Under the pieces are notes generated by a model. The model saw nothing but the letters and a program-made list of their open reading frames with translations, had not been told where the DNA came from and searched no databases. A DNA stretch of 64,000 nucleotides from JARRKU01 sp963675565. Its GTDB lineage: Bacteria > Desulfobacterota > Desulfobacteria > Desulfobacterales > Desulfosarcinaceae. This document shows positions 51,995 through 61,391 of this stretch, in pieces. Position 1 is the stretch's first letter. Each line of letters starts with the position of its first letter. The DNA lies in contig CAXXYD010000001.1 of the NCBI GenBank assembly GCA_963675565.2, positions 1,178,001 to 1,242,000 on the forward strand. The letters run 5' to 3'. A program made the position numbers and the translations under genes.

Positions 51995-53917
51995 ATGAAG
52001 GTGCAAAGGGGAGTCCGATGGGTGGCGGCGGGGTTGATGTTTTGGTCTTTTCCGGCGTTTGGCGAGGATATCGACAGGACAAAAGTGCCGGTTTTCAAAA
52101 TGGATCCCATAGTGGTGACCGCTGGAAGAGTGGAAGAAAATATCGAGGATGTAACCACCAACATCACCGTGGTCACCGAGGAAGACATCCAACAATCTTC
52201 GGCGCATGATTTAGGGGATCTGCTTCAGGAACAGGGATTTATGATCCAGGAATACCCGAACTCAATGACGGTGGTGGATATCCGCGGTTTCAAGACTGAC
52301 ATCTACGACTCCGACCTGGAAGGTTACGTGGTGATTCTCATCGACGGCATCCGGGCCGGCACCGGGCACCTGAATAAAATCAACATCGACAACGTGGAGC
52401 GTGTGGAGATCATACGCGGCCCCGGGTCCGTCCAGTACGGCTCCTCGGCCATGGGCGGAGTGATCAACGTCATCACCAAGAAGGGCCGCAGTAAACCTTC
52501 CGCATATATCGAGCAAACCGTGGGCAGTTGGGAGTTCATGAAAACCGAAATCGGCGGTTCGGGCCGGGTCAAGGACTTCGACTTTTCGTTCAACGCCTCG
52601 AGGGAATCCCAGGGCGACTACTCCACCGCCGAAGGAGAGACGTATTACAATACGGGTTTCGATTCCAAGGAACGCATCAGTGCCAACGCAGGCTGGACCT
52701 TCAAGTCCCGGAACCGCATTGGGGTGGCCTATACCGGCTACCAGGCGGATAAGGTCGGCAATCCGGGCTATTTCGACGAAGTCGATAAGGAAGACAAGGT
52801 ACACACCTCCACCAACAGCAAAACGGCCCTGGACTATCAGGGCGAATCGGATAACGGATTTTTGGCGTGGAAGGTGAATTATTTCACCGGAGAAAATAAG
52901 CGCAATTCCGACAAGGCCAACAAAGCGCCAAAGGACGAACAACGGGGCGGCCAGGCCCAGTTGACGGCCGATTGGGCACCATTCCAAATCACTGCCGGCG
53001 TGGATTGGATCCATTACGAAAAGGCCAATATCTACGACAACCCGGCGTTCTTCCTCCTGACCAAAACGAAATTGTTCGACGACCGCCTGGTGATCAGCGC
53101 GGCCATGCGCTACGACAAGTATACCATGGAGGCCGAAAACGGTGACGACACCGACGACACCAGTTGGACACCCAGTGTGGGCCTTGCCTACAGAATACTC
53201 CCCGGATTGCGGGTGAGGGCCAATTATGCCGAAGGATTCAAAGTGCCCACCGCGGAGCAGCTTTTCCGTTACAACGACTATGGATGGGCCATACTGGAAG
53301 GCAACCCGGACCTTACGCCCGAAAAGAGCAAAACCTACGAGTATGGTGTGGATTACAACAAAGGCGCCCTGCACGGCGGGCTGACCTATTTCACCACCGA
53401 CTATGAAGACAAAATCGATTATATCGATCCCAGTCCCGGTTACTGGACCTACGACAACCTCCCCGGCGCCAAGTTCGAAGGCGTGGAAGGCTATCTGGGG
53501 TTCGACGTCGGGAAGATGCTGGGCTGGTCTTTCGAACTGGCCCCCTATGCTTCGTTTACCCGGCTCATCACCTTCAAAAACGATGAAACCGATGAGGAAC
53601 TGTATTACAATCCCGAGTGGAAAACCTCCTACGGCGTACGGTTCGCGATGCCGGACATGGGTTTCACCTCCAAACTCAATTTTATCTATATCAGCGAACA
53701 CTTGATCAATGACTACCAGGGCACCGGCCAGGAAAGCCTGGCGGGGTATACGGTGGCTGACCTGACCATCTCCAAGACCCTTTTCTCCATGGGACCCTAC
53801 GGCGATGTCACCCTGAAAGCCGACGTCCGCAACCTGTTCAATGAAGATTACCAGCTGTTCCAGGGATACCCGTCACCCGGCCGGACCTTCTTCATGGGGC
53901 TGAGCTACCGTTATTGA
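51995..53917 (+). CDS. btuB: TonB-dependent corrinoid receptor (BtuB-like)
   Basis: An outer-membrane receptor of 640 residues. The signal peptide reaches about residue 23 (WSFPAFGED). The TonB box is in DPIVVTAGR, and the plug (about 30-160) contains ITVVTEEDIQQSSAHDLGDLL, DIRGFKTDIYDSDLEGYVVILIDGIRAG and EIIRGPGSVQYGSSAMGGVINVITKKG. The barrel ends in GRTFFMGLSYRY. Length and plug are BtuB-like, and a B12 riboswitch directly upstream supports cobamides or cobinamide as ligand. It is the first gene of the plus-strand operon, with a strong AAGGAGG site. Confidence 0.88.
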   Translation: MKVQRGVRWVAAGLMFWSFPAFGEDIDRTKVPVFKMDPIVVTAGRVEENIEDVTTNITVVTEEDIQQSSAHDLGDLLQEQGFMIQEYPNSMTVVDIRGFKTDIYDSDLEGYVVILIDGIRAGTGHLNKINIDNVERVEIIRGPGSVQYGSSAMGGVINVITKKGRSKPSAYIEQTVGSWEFMKTEIGGSGRVKDFDFSFNASRESQGDYSTAEGETYYNTGFDSKERISANAGWTFKSRNRIGVAYTGYQADKVGNPGYFDEVDKEDKVHTSTNSKTALDYQGESDNGFLAWKVNYFTGENKRNSDKANKAPKDEQRGGQAQLTADWAPFQITAGVDWIHYEKANIYDNPAFFLLTKTKLFDDRLVISAAMRYDKYTMEAENGDDTDDTSWTPSVGLAYRILPGLRVRANYAEGFKVPTAEQLFRYNDYGWAILEGNPDLTPEKSKTYEYGVDYNKGALHGGLTYFTTDYEDKIDYIDPSPGYWTYDNLPGAKFEGVEGYLGFDVGKMLGWSFELAPYASFTRLITFKNDETDEELYYNPEWKTSYGVRFAMPDMGFTSKLNFIYISEHLINDYQGTGQESLAGYTVADLTISKTLFSMGPYGDVTLKADVRNLFNEDYQLFQGYPSPGRTFFMGLSYRY

Positions 53918-53998
53918 CGGGTGCCTGAACGGAAGAGTCAATCCACCTGAACCCGGGACTGCCAGGCCGGCAGTCCCGCTTTACAAAAGGAAAAGGAA

Positions 53999-56032
53999 AT
54001 GGCTATGCTGTTTTCACCTATCCGCCCGGCGGCCCGCCTGATCCCGGCGGCAATCCTGTTGGCCCTGATGCCGGCGCTCGTCCAGGCAGCGGGTTTTCCC
54101 CTGTCGGTGACCGACACGGCTCAGCGGCGGGTTCATTTTGCGGAGCCCCCCCGGCGCGTGGTTTGCCTGGCGCCGTACCTCACCGAAATGATAGTGGGTT
54201 TCGGCCGGGAAGCGACCCTTGTGGGGCTGACGCGTGAAGATCTGCTGCTGAACAGCGGACTGCGGACCGACAATATCGGCTCTTTTTTCAGTCCGGACCT
54301 GGATGCCGTGATGCAATGCCGTCCGGACCTGGTCATCGCGGCACCCTCCCATAAAGCGGTCATCGGGCGTTTCACTGCCGGCGATTGCAGGCTGCTGGTC
54401 ATGGAGGCCGCCACCCTGGAACAGGGCTTCGACCATATGACGCTCATCGGGCGACTCTTCGCCTGCGAGGCCCGGGCGGCGGAGGCGATACGGCGCAACC
54501 GCGACCAGCTTGCTTTGGTGGCGGACCGATTGGCCGGCGTGCCGGAGCTGAAGCGCAAACGCGTGGCGCGGGTAATGGCCGGTGACGGGCTCACATGCCC
54601 CGGGGACGATTCGTTTCAGAACGAAATGATCGAAGCCGCCGGCGGCCTTGCGCCGCACTGGGGCGAGACCGGTTTCGCCGTCTCCGTCGCCCTGGACGCC
54701 TGGCGGAGGTTCGATCCCCAATGGGTTTACGGATGCCACCTGAACGCCGAAGCGGTCAGGGCGGCCCTGCAGCGGGATGGCTGGAAGGATGTGGAAGCGG
54801 TCCGCACCGGTTCCGTGGCCATGTTCCCATGCGAACTCACCTGCCAGGTCTCCGTCCGAACGGGGGCGTTCGTCCAATGGCTGGCGGCGGCCCTCTATCC
54901 GGATCTCTTCGCCGATCCGGACACGGCGGTGCGCGAAAACGTCGTTCTGACCCGAAAAACAGTGGCACTGGATCTGGACTACGTGGAAAAGGCGCAGGTG
55001 GTCACCCACCGGGTTGCGGACGCCGAGTACAAATCCGTGGTGGTGCGCCTTAAACGGCCCATGGACGCGGTATCGACCCTCGAGGGATTCCGGCCCGGCG
55101 TACGGGGCGTGGGCAACACTTATGTCCCCATGCACGCCAGCCTGGGACATATGGCCCGCGGAATTACCGATGTCCAGAAGGCCATTGCCGGCAATTTGGG
55201 ATTTACGACAGAAGCATACGCCGGCCTGATGACCGGCGCCGACATGGACAACCTCTCCATACAACGGCGGACGTTCGAGGATTTGAAAGTCACCGTCCTG
55301 GTCACGGCCGGTGTCCGCGGCAATGCCCTGCGCGTGGCCGAAGAATTCAAAAAGCATGACAAACCGGGGACCATCAATATCATTGTCCTGACCAATCGCC
55401 GGTTGTCGCCCGGTGCCTTGACCTGGACCCTGGTGGTGGTTACCGAGGCCAAATCCGCCGCCCTGCTGGACCTGGATGTTCGCAGCACCTGCACGCCGTG
55501 GGAGCACGGCGCCACCGGTACGGGCACCGACACCATCATCGTGGTCCGGGGTGAGGGCCCGACCGCCCCCTATGCCGGCGGCCACACCCGCATCGGCCAA
55601 TTGATCGCCGACGCCGTACATGCCGGCGTCACCGAGGCCGTCGGACGGCAGAACGGCCTCAAAGGGGACCGTGACCTGCTCCAGCGGCTCAACGAACGTA
55701 AACTGCGCCTCGACCAGTTGGCGACGCTTTTCGGCCTGCAAACCGACCCCCGCATCCTGGCTTCGCGGATCGAAGCGGTGCTGGCCGACCCGTATTACGC
55801 GGCCTTCATCGAATCGGCAATGGCGCTGAGCGATGCCCATCGCACGGGCCTCATCAAGGATCTCTCCTTTTTCGACCAGACCTGCGCTTCGGTCACCGCC
55901 CGTTTGGGCGGCACAACCGGCATCCCTCACCTGGACCTGTCCGCCGTGCCGTTGCCCGAGGTGATGGCCAGGGCCCTTGGCGCATTGGTGGCCGGCGTTA
56001 CATCACACGCAACCGTGAAAGCGAAACCATGA
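53999..56032 (+). CDS. Secreted BtuF-CbiZ fusion: corrinoid-binding domain plus adenosylcobinamide amidohydrolase
   Basis: A protein of 677 residues. The signal peptide is at 1-31 (PAAILLALMPALVQAAG). Residues about 32-310 are a BtuF/FecB-like binding domain (RRVVCLAPYLTEMIVGFGREATLVGLTRED, CRPDLVIAAPSHKAVIGRF). Residues about 320-555 are a CbiZ domain: VRGVGNTYVPMHASLGH, VLVTAGVRGNALRV, INIIVLTNRRLSPGALTWTLVVVTEAKSAALLDLDVRSTCTPWEHGATGTGTD, and AGGHTRIGQLIADAVHAGVTEAVGRQNG. A tail of ~120 residues is of unknown type. CbiZ cuts the aminopropanol-linked amide to give cobyric acid and allows lower-ligand exchange. Known CbiZ enzymes act in the cytoplasm, whereas this one should act in the periplasm. 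It overlaps the CobN-like gene by four bases. Confidence 0.87.
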   Translation: MAMLFSPIRPAARLIPAAILLALMPALVQAAGFPLSVTDTAQRRVHFAEPPRRVVCLAPYLTEMIVGFGREATLVGLTREDLLLNSGLRTDNIGSFFSPDLDAVMQCRPDLVIAAPSHKAVIGRFTAGDCRLLVMEAATLEQGFDHMTLIGRLFACEARAAEAIRRNRDQLALVADRLAGVPELKRKRVARVMAGDGLTCPGDDSFQNEMIEAAGGLAPHWGETGFAVSVALDAWRRFDPQWVYGCHLNAEAVRAALQRDGWKDVEAVRTGSVAMFPCELTCQVSVRTGAFVQWLAAALYPDLFADPDTAVRENVVLTRKTVALDLDYVEKAQVVTHRVADAEYKSVVVRLKRPMDAVSTLEGFRPGVRGVGNTYVPMHASLGHMARGITDVQKAIAGNLGFTTEAYAGLMTGADMDNLSIQRRTFEDLKVTVLVTAGVRGNALRVAEEFKKHDKPGTINIIVLTNRRLSPGALTWTLVVVTEAKSAALLDLDVRSTCTPWEHGATGTGTDTIIVVRGEGPTAPYAGGHTRIGQLIADAVHAGVTEAVGRQNGLKGDRDLLQRLNERKLRLDQLATLFGLQTDPRILASRIEAVLADPYYAAFIESAMALSDAHRTGLIKDLSFFDQTCASVTARLGGTTGIPHLDLSAVPLPEVMARALGALVAGVTSHATVKAKP

Positions 56033-59000
56033 ATTTGTCAACGATCAGGAAATACCCCGTTTTGGGGCTCACCCTGCTTTTCCTCCTGCTGTGGCCCACC
56101 ATGGCTTCGGCGGCAAAAATCGCCGTCCTGGAAGTGGACATCTACGGCTACCAGCTCTACCAGGCCATCAAGGGGCTCGATCTCCCCGAAGGCGTGGAAA
56201 CACGCATGTTTTCAGTACAGGAACTGGAAGACAACCCCGGGGCCAAGGCCTATATCGCCGATTGCGCGGTGGTTTTCGTCGACGTGATGATGGAGGAACT
56301 GGCCGACTATATGGTGGACAACGATCTGCTCAAAGGCCGTTCGGTCTACGCCCTCAACCACGGCGGCGATCCCGAGAAGCTGGCCGGGGAGGGGTTTCTT
56401 TTCGACCGCGAAATCATGAGCTACGGCGGCTGGACCGTGGAGAACACCATCAACATGATCCGCTTGGCGGTCCACCGGCATATCGATGCCGCGGTGACGT
56501 ACCGGCCGCCGGCCAGACCAAAAAAAGAGGGGATGATCTACCACCCCGACGCGCCCCGGCGCTTTGATGATACGGCATCCTACAAGCAATGGAACATGAC
56601 CCGGCCGCATGACCGCAGCGAAAACCCCTGGCTGGGGGTCATGTTTTCCGTCGACAGCCTCAAGGCCGGGCACAGCGAGGCCACGGACAAGCTGATCCGC
56701 AAATTCGAGGCGGCCGGCTTCAATGTCCTGTCCAGTGTCGGCTGGGAAACCCGGGCCCTGGCGGAAGTCTTCAAGCCGGTGGATGGAAGGCCGCCGGTGG
56801 ATATCCTGGTCACTTTCTGCATGAAATTCGCCTCCACCATCACCGACACGGTCCGCCAGGGGTTGATCGAGCTGGATGTCCCGGTGATCAACGTCAGCCG
56901 CCCCTATCTTGAAACCATCGATCAGTGGCGCCGCAGCGACGTGGGCTTCGGGCCCTTCGAAGTGGTCTGGGCCGTGTCCACCCCGGAATTCTCCGGCGCC
57001 ATCGAACCCACCCCCCTCATCGGCAAGACCCGGATCGTTGATCCGCACACCGGCCGCAGGCTGATGGTCCACGACACCATCGACGAGACGGTGGATCATC
57101 TTATCCCGCGCCTGAAGAAATGGGCGGCGCTGCGGCGCAAGTCCAACGCGGAAAAAAAGGTGGCCATCATCTACTACAACCACAGCGGGGGCAAGCAGAA
57201 CATCGGCGCCGCCTACCTGAACGTGTTCCGGAGCCTTCAGATCATCCTGCACCGGATGAAAAGCGAGGGCTACGATGTCCGGCACATGGACAAGCTGACC
57301 GAGGAAGGCATCAAGGAGCTGGTGTTGAACAGCGGCCGCCACGTGGGCTCGTGGGCGCCGGGCGAACTGGACGAGCTGCTCAAATCGCCGGATGTGGAGC
57401 GCGTTACCCTGGCTGAATACAAGACCTGGTTCGATACGCTTCCCGAATCGTTCAGACAGAAGGTCATCCGGGACTGGGGTCCGCCCGAAGCGTGCACGGT
57501 AATGGCGGCGGACGGCAGGCTGTTCATCCCCATGGTCAAGCTGGGCAACCTGGTGCTGATGCCCGAGCCCACCCGCAGCGCCGGGGGCGCAAGCCGGGAG
57601 GACGAGGTCAAGATGTACCACGATCCGTACACCTACCCCACCCATCAATACATTGCCGGATATCTCTGGATCGCCAAAAAATTCAAGGCCGACGCCATGG
57701 TGCATCTGGGCACCCACGCCACCTATGAATGGCTCCCGGGCAAACAGGCCGGCCTGGCGCCGTCGGACCCGCCCGAGATCATGACCGGCGCCATCCCCAA
57801 CATCTACCCCTATATCGTGGACGACGTGGGTGAAGGCATGCAGGCCAAACGGCGGGGCCGGGGCGTGATCCTCGACCACCTGACGCCGCCCATGAAGGAG
57901 GCCGATCTCTACAGCGAGTACAGCAGGATTCACGACCTGTTCCACAAATATGAGATCGCCGCTGCCAACGGCAGCGAGACCGCCCCGGAATACATGAAAA
58001 GCATCCGCACGCTCATCGAGGAGACCGGCATCGCCAAAGACCTCCGCATCACCGAATTGAATGAGGCGGCCATGGAAGCGGTCCATCTCTACCTGCATGA
58101 AATCGACGCCAACAGCCTGCCTTACGGATTGCACACTTACGGCAAGCCTTATCAGCCGGAAGCGGCCGAAGAGACGGTCCGCCTGATCCTGAAGCAGAAC
58201 CCCGAGGCCGATCCCGCGCAGGTCCGCCGGGACATCGACGCGTCGCCGGTTCAGGAAGGGACCAATTTCATCCGGGGATTGAACGGCAAATACATACCAC
58301 CGGGAGAGGGCAACGATCCCCTGCGCAACCTGCCGTCCATACCCACGGGCCGGAACTTTTACGGCTTTTCCCCGGCCAAGGTCCCATCGAAAGCCGCCTG
58401 GGAGGTGGGCAAAAAGGCCGCCATCCAGATGATCGAGGCCAAACTCAAAAAGGACGGCACCTATCCGCAAAAGGTGGGCGTGGTGTTGTGGGCCATGGAG
58501 ACCACCCGCAACGAGGGGGTCAATGAAAGCACCATTCTCTATCTCATGGGGATGGAACCGGTATGGGACGCCATGGGCCGCGTCAAGGACAGCCGCGTCA
58601 TCCCGGGGGCCCGGCTGGGACGCCCGCGCATCGACGTGCTCATCAATCCTTCCGGACTGTACCGCGACGTGTTTCCCAGCAAGCTCGTCTTCCTGGACGA
58701 AGCGGTCCAGAAAGCCATGGTTCAGACCGATATCGAGAACCTCATCGCCCGGAACAAGGGGGTCATCAAAAAGGCGTTGATGGATGCGGGCATGAGCGAA
58801 GAAGTTGCCGAAACCCAGTCGCGCTTCCGCATCTTCACCGAAAAGGTGGGGTCCTACGGCAACGGCGTCAGCGGCAGGGTCCACAATTCGGCCATGTGGG
58901 ATTCGGACGAGGCCGTCAGCAGCACGTACCTGAACCGGGTCCAGTATGCCGTCGGCCAGGGGAAATGGGCCGTCCCGGTCAAAAAGGCCTTCACCGAGAA

Positions 59001-59997
59001 TCTGCGCGGCGTGGACATCGCCGTCCACTCGCGGTCCAGCAACGTGATCGGCATCGTGGACACCGATGATTTCTTCGAATACCTGGGCGGCATGACCCTG
59101 GCGGTGAAACATGTCAAAGGCGAGGCGCCCGACGCCATGGTGACCATGCATCGCCGCAAGGACGAAGTCATGGTGGAGGATGTGGCCAAGACCATCGGCC
59201 GGGAACTGCGTACCCGCTATCTGAATCCCCAATGGATCCAGGGCATGAAGCAGGACAATTACGCCGGAGCCCGGGAGATGTCGGAGTTCGTCGAAAACCT
59301 CTGGGGATGGCAGGTCACGGTAAGTGATGCCGTGGACGCGGCCAAGTGGCGGCAGGTGTACCAGGTATACGTGGAAGACAAATACGGCCAGGGCCTCAAA
59401 GCCTTTTTCAATGAACACAACCCGTGGGCCCACCAGTCCATCACCGCAAGGATGCTGGAAACCATCCGCAAGGATTACTGGAAACCCGACGAGCAGACCG
59501 TCAACAAGCTGGCCGTCGAGTACGCGGTCAACGTGATCGAAAAGGGCGTGGCCTGCTGCCATCATACCTGCAACAACCCCATGCTCAACCAGATGGTGTT
59601 CAATATCATCTCCCTGCCAGGGATATTGTCCCCGGAGATGGCCGAAAAATTCAAGCTGGCCATCGAAAAAATGGCCCGGAAACCCCTTGAGCAGCAGACC
59701 GCCGAACGCGAGAAACTGGTGGCCCGGCTGGCCGAAATGGACCGCGAGGCCCCCGGCAAACCAAGCGATCCCTCCGCGGCGCAGGAAGCCGCCACAGAAG
59801 CGCCGCAGAGCGCGACGGGTACCGATTCCGATAAAAAGACGCCCGAGGAAGAGGTCGAGGGCTTGAAAATGGAAGACATGAACAGCCAGGAGGATACCAG
59901 CGTCTTGACATCCTCGGGCATCCAGTGGGCGGCGATCATCTTCGTCGGACTGGTGCTGGCATTGTTCGTCTGGGGAATCCGCCGCAGGCGGCAGTGA
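56029..59997 (+). CDS. Secreted, membrane-anchored CobN/HmuS-like chelatase subunit
   Basis: A protein of 1322 residues of the CobN/magnesium-chelatase H family. A signal peptide (YPVLGLTLLFLLLWPTMASAA) and a C-terminal anchor (WAAIIFVGLVLALFVWGIRRRRQ) place the catalytic body in the periplasm. Family motifs are present: VAIIYYNHSGGKQNIGAAYLNVFRSL (about residue 380), MVHLGTHATYEWLPGKQAGL (about 560), IYPYIVDDVGEGMQAKRRGRGVILDHLTPP and, late, AVHSRSSNVIGIVDTDDFFEYLGGM. A cysteine/histidine cluster ACCHHTCNNP lies near residue 1180, followed by a charged linker. CobN proper works with AAA+ subunits CobS/CobT, which are absent here. The gene order with DUF2162, ExbB-like and DUF2149 matches Bacteroidota HmuSTUV, where HmuS acts on haem. 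B12 control suggests corrinoid or cobalt work here. Confidence 0.87.
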   Translation: MNLSTIRKYPVLGLTLLFLLLWPTMASAAKIAVLEVDIYGYQLYQAIKGLDLPEGVETRMFSVQELEDNPGAKAYIADCAVVFVDVMMEELADYMVDNDLLKGRSVYALNHGGDPEKLAGEGFLFDREIMSYGGWTVENTINMIRLAVHRHIDAAVTYRPPARPKKEGMIYHPDAPRRFDDTASYKQWNMTRPHDRSENPWLGVMFSVDSLKAGHSEATDKLIRKFEAAGFNVLSSVGWETRALAEVFKPVDGRPPVDILVTFCMKFASTITDTVRQGLIELDVPVINVSRPYLETIDQWRRSDVGFGPFEVVWAVSTPEFSGAIEPTPLIGKTRIVDPHTGRRLMVHDTIDETVDHLIPRLKKWAALRRKSNAEKKVAIIYYNHSGGKQNIGAAYLNVFRSLQIILHRMKSEGYDVRHMDKLTEEGIKELVLNSGRHVGSWAPGELDELLKSPDVERVTLAEYKTWFDTLPESFRQKVIRDWGPPEACTVMAADGRLFIPMVKLGNLVLMPEPTRSAGGASREDEVKMYHDPYTYPTHQYIAGYLWIAKKFKADAMVHLGTHATYEWLPGKQAGLAPSDPPEIMTGAIPNIYPYIVDDVGEGMQAKRRGRGVILDHLTPPMKEADLYSEYSRIHDLFHKYEIAAANGSETAPEYMKSIRTLIEETGIAKDLRITELNEAAMEAVHLYLHEIDANSLPYGLHTYGKPYQPEAAEETVRLILKQNPEADPAQVRRDIDASPVQEGTNFIRGLNGKYIPPGEGNDPLRNLPSIPTGRNFYGFSPAKVPSKAAWEVGKKAAIQMIEAKLKKDGTYPQKVGVVLWAMETTRNEGVNESTILYLMGMEPVWDAMGRVKDSRVIPGARLGRPRIDVLINPSGLYRDVFPSKLVFLDEAVQKAMVQTDIENLIARNKGVIKKALMDAGMSEEVAETQSRFRIFTEKVGSYGNGVSGRVHNSAMWDSDEAVSSTYLNRVQYAVGQGKWAVPVKKAFTENLRGVDIAVHSRSSNVIGIVDTDDFFEYLGGMTLAVKHVKGEAPDAMVTMHRRKDEVMVEDVAKTIGRELRTRYLNPQWIQGMKQDNYAGAREMSEFVENLWGWQVTVSDAVDAAKWRQVYQVYVEDKYGQGLKAFFNEHNPWAHQSITARMLETIRKDYWKPDEQTVNKLAVEYAVNVIEKGVACCHHTCNNPMLNQMVFNIISLPGILSPEMAEKFKLAIEKMARKPLEQQTAEREKLVARLAEMDREAPGKPSDPSAAQEAATEAPQSATGTDSDKKTPEEEVEGLKMEDMNSQEDTSVLTSSGIQWAAIIFVGLVLALFVWGIRRRRQ

Positions 59998-60009
59998 TCG
60001 AAGGATACC

Positions 60010-60756
60010 ATGATTTTCAAGAGCCTCATTCTGGGCATTCTTTTCAGCATCGGTATTTTCGCCGTCAAAAGCGGAGCAGGCTTTTCCTATGTGATGCAAC
60101 GCCGCAAAGGCCGCTGGAGGCGAACGGCTGCGGTTATGATGTTTACCGGAGCCTACGGTGCGGTGTTCATCCTGGCGGCCCTGATCCTGAAACATCTCGA
60201 CCCGGTGCGTCACCTGCCGACCCTCCAAACGCTTCTTCAATCGGGAATGCTCATTCACATCGCCATGGCTGCCCTGATGATGATCTGGGGCTGGATTCTT
60301 CTCAGGCGCCGGCGCCTTGAAACGGCCGGAACCAGAGGATGGCTGATTCTGGTGTCACCCTGTCCGGTCTGCGCGACAGTGATTTTGCTGTCATTGGCCT
60401 TGTTACGCGCTTTGCTTCCGGACCACTTCCCGTGGCTCGTCCTGGGCCTTTATTCGGCCTTCATGCTGCTCAGCCTGCTGACCGCATGGATCGTCGGGCT
60501 CTATCAGGAGGCCAGGGGCCAGCCTTCCGAACCTCTTCTGGGCGCCGCCATGATGCTGATCGCCGCCTGGTTCCTCATATCGGCGACCGTGATCCCCCAG
60601 TTTGCCGATCTTGATAAAGTCTACCGCCTGGCCGGCTACCGCTCCGGTACCCAGGTCAAACAGGCGTTCTCCTGGGTTTGGATGGCGATGTGCGTCGCCG
60701 CCGCCTTCACACTCGGTTACGGGTTAACCTACCTTAAGACAAGGAAACGATCATGA
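60010..60756 (+). CDS. DUF2162 membrane protein (HmuT-like position)
   Basis: An inner-membrane protein of 248 residues with about six hydrophobic segments. After the second half begins, LILVSPCPVCATVILLSLALL carries a CPVC motif at the start of a membrane helix, recalling the redox-active or metal-handling cysteine pair of CcdA/DsbD and LysE-like transporters. DUF2162 proteins are listed as predicted transporters and usually lie beside CobN-like and ExbB-like genes. Transport of a released metal or of electrons across the membrane is inferred. The ATG has AAGG upstream and the stop overlaps the ExbB-like start (ATGA). Confidence 0.8.
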   Translation: MIFKSLILGILFSIGIFAVKSGAGFSYVMQRRKGRWRRTAAVMMFTGAYGAVFILAALILKHLDPVRHLPTLQTLLQSGMLIHIAMAALMMIWGWILLRRRRLETAGTRGWLILVSPCPVCATVILLSLALLRALLPDHFPWLVLGLYSAFMLLSLLTAWIVGLYQEARGQPSEPLLGAAMMLIAAWFLISATVIPQFADLDKVYRLAGYRSGTQVKQAFSWVWMAMCVAAAFTLGYGLTYLKTRKRS

Positions 60757-61391
60757 TGGATGCGGGTGCATTGCTTAAAACGTTTATCTATCTTATATCC
60801 TCTTCTCTGCTTTACCCGGTACTGCTTTTACTGGCCGCGCTGGTGCTGCTGATCATCGCCTATGCGGGATCCTTTTTTGCCGAGTGGCTGGAAAGAGCCC
60901 GGCTGCAGCGCTGTCCGGCCCAGGAACTGCCGGACCTGCTGAAAAGCGTCCAGCCGTCGCCGGTTCTCTCTCAACGGGTCAACCGGTATACCCGCGCATT
61001 GCGTTCGGCCATGGATCCGGGCAGTCATGGCGAACTCGCCGTGGAAAACCTCCTGCAGGACACCACCTTGAAACTGTGGAAGTCAATGGACCGGTTGCGG
61101 ATTCTCGTGCGGGCAGCCCCTTCTCTGGGGCTGATCGGGACCCTCATCCCCATGGGAACCGGCTTGGCCGCCCTGGGGCAGGGAGATATGACCAAGCTGA
61201 CCACCGACCTGGTGATCGCTTTCACCACCACGGTGGTTGGCCTGGCCGTCGGCACGGCGGCCTTTTTCTTCTATACCGTTCGCCGCCGCTGGATTGAAGA
61301 AGACATCAAGAACATGGAGATAGCGACCGAGCTGGCCATGATGGGTGAAACGGACGAAAGCCATGAAATATCTGCAACAGCGACGAATTAG
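60753..61391 (+). CDS. MotA/TolQ/ExbB-family proton channel of the CobN-like module
   Basis: A protein of 212 residues with three membrane segments: LLYPVLLLLAALVLLIIAYAGSFFAEWL, then LVRAAPSLGLIGTLIPMGTGLAALG and LTTDLVIAFTTTVVGLAVGTAAFFFYTVRRRW. This is the ExbB/MotA channel pattern with a conserved threonine row. It is distinct from the TonB-operon ExbB at 27630 and pairs with the DUF2149 protein encoded immediately downstream. It probably converts proton flow into work on the CobN-like protein or on the outer-membrane receptors. Confidence 0.85.
   Translation: MMDAGALLKTFIYLISSSLLYPVLLLLAALVLLIIAYAGSFFAEWLERARLQRCPAQELPDLLKSVQPSPVLSQRVNRYTRALRSAMDPGSHGELAVENLLQDTTLKLWKSMDRLRILVRAAPSLGLIGTLIPMGTGLAALGQGDMTKLTTDLVIAFTTTVVGLAVGTAAFFFYTVRRRWIEEDIKNMEIATELAMMGETDESHEISATATN

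Noticed and set aside
54014..55930. A 638-codon minus-strand frame opposite the BtuF-CbiZ fusion, and similar long shadows opposite the TonB receptors (22518-24026, 52262-53701, 61872-63986)
   Set aside because: Compositional mirror frames; the opposite strand encodes proteins with signal peptides and complete domains.
56029..59997. Calling the CobN-like gene a normal aerobic-pathway cobaltochelatase
   Set aside because: The biosynthetic genes are of the anaerobic type (cbiD, cbiG), no CobS/CobT AAA+ subunits are present, and the protein is exported and anchored.
56212..60258. A 1348-codon open frame on the minus strand opposite the CobN-like gene
   Set aside because: It is an antisense shadow caused by high GC at third codon positions. 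It spans several plus-strand genes with clear motifs and has no recognisable protein features.
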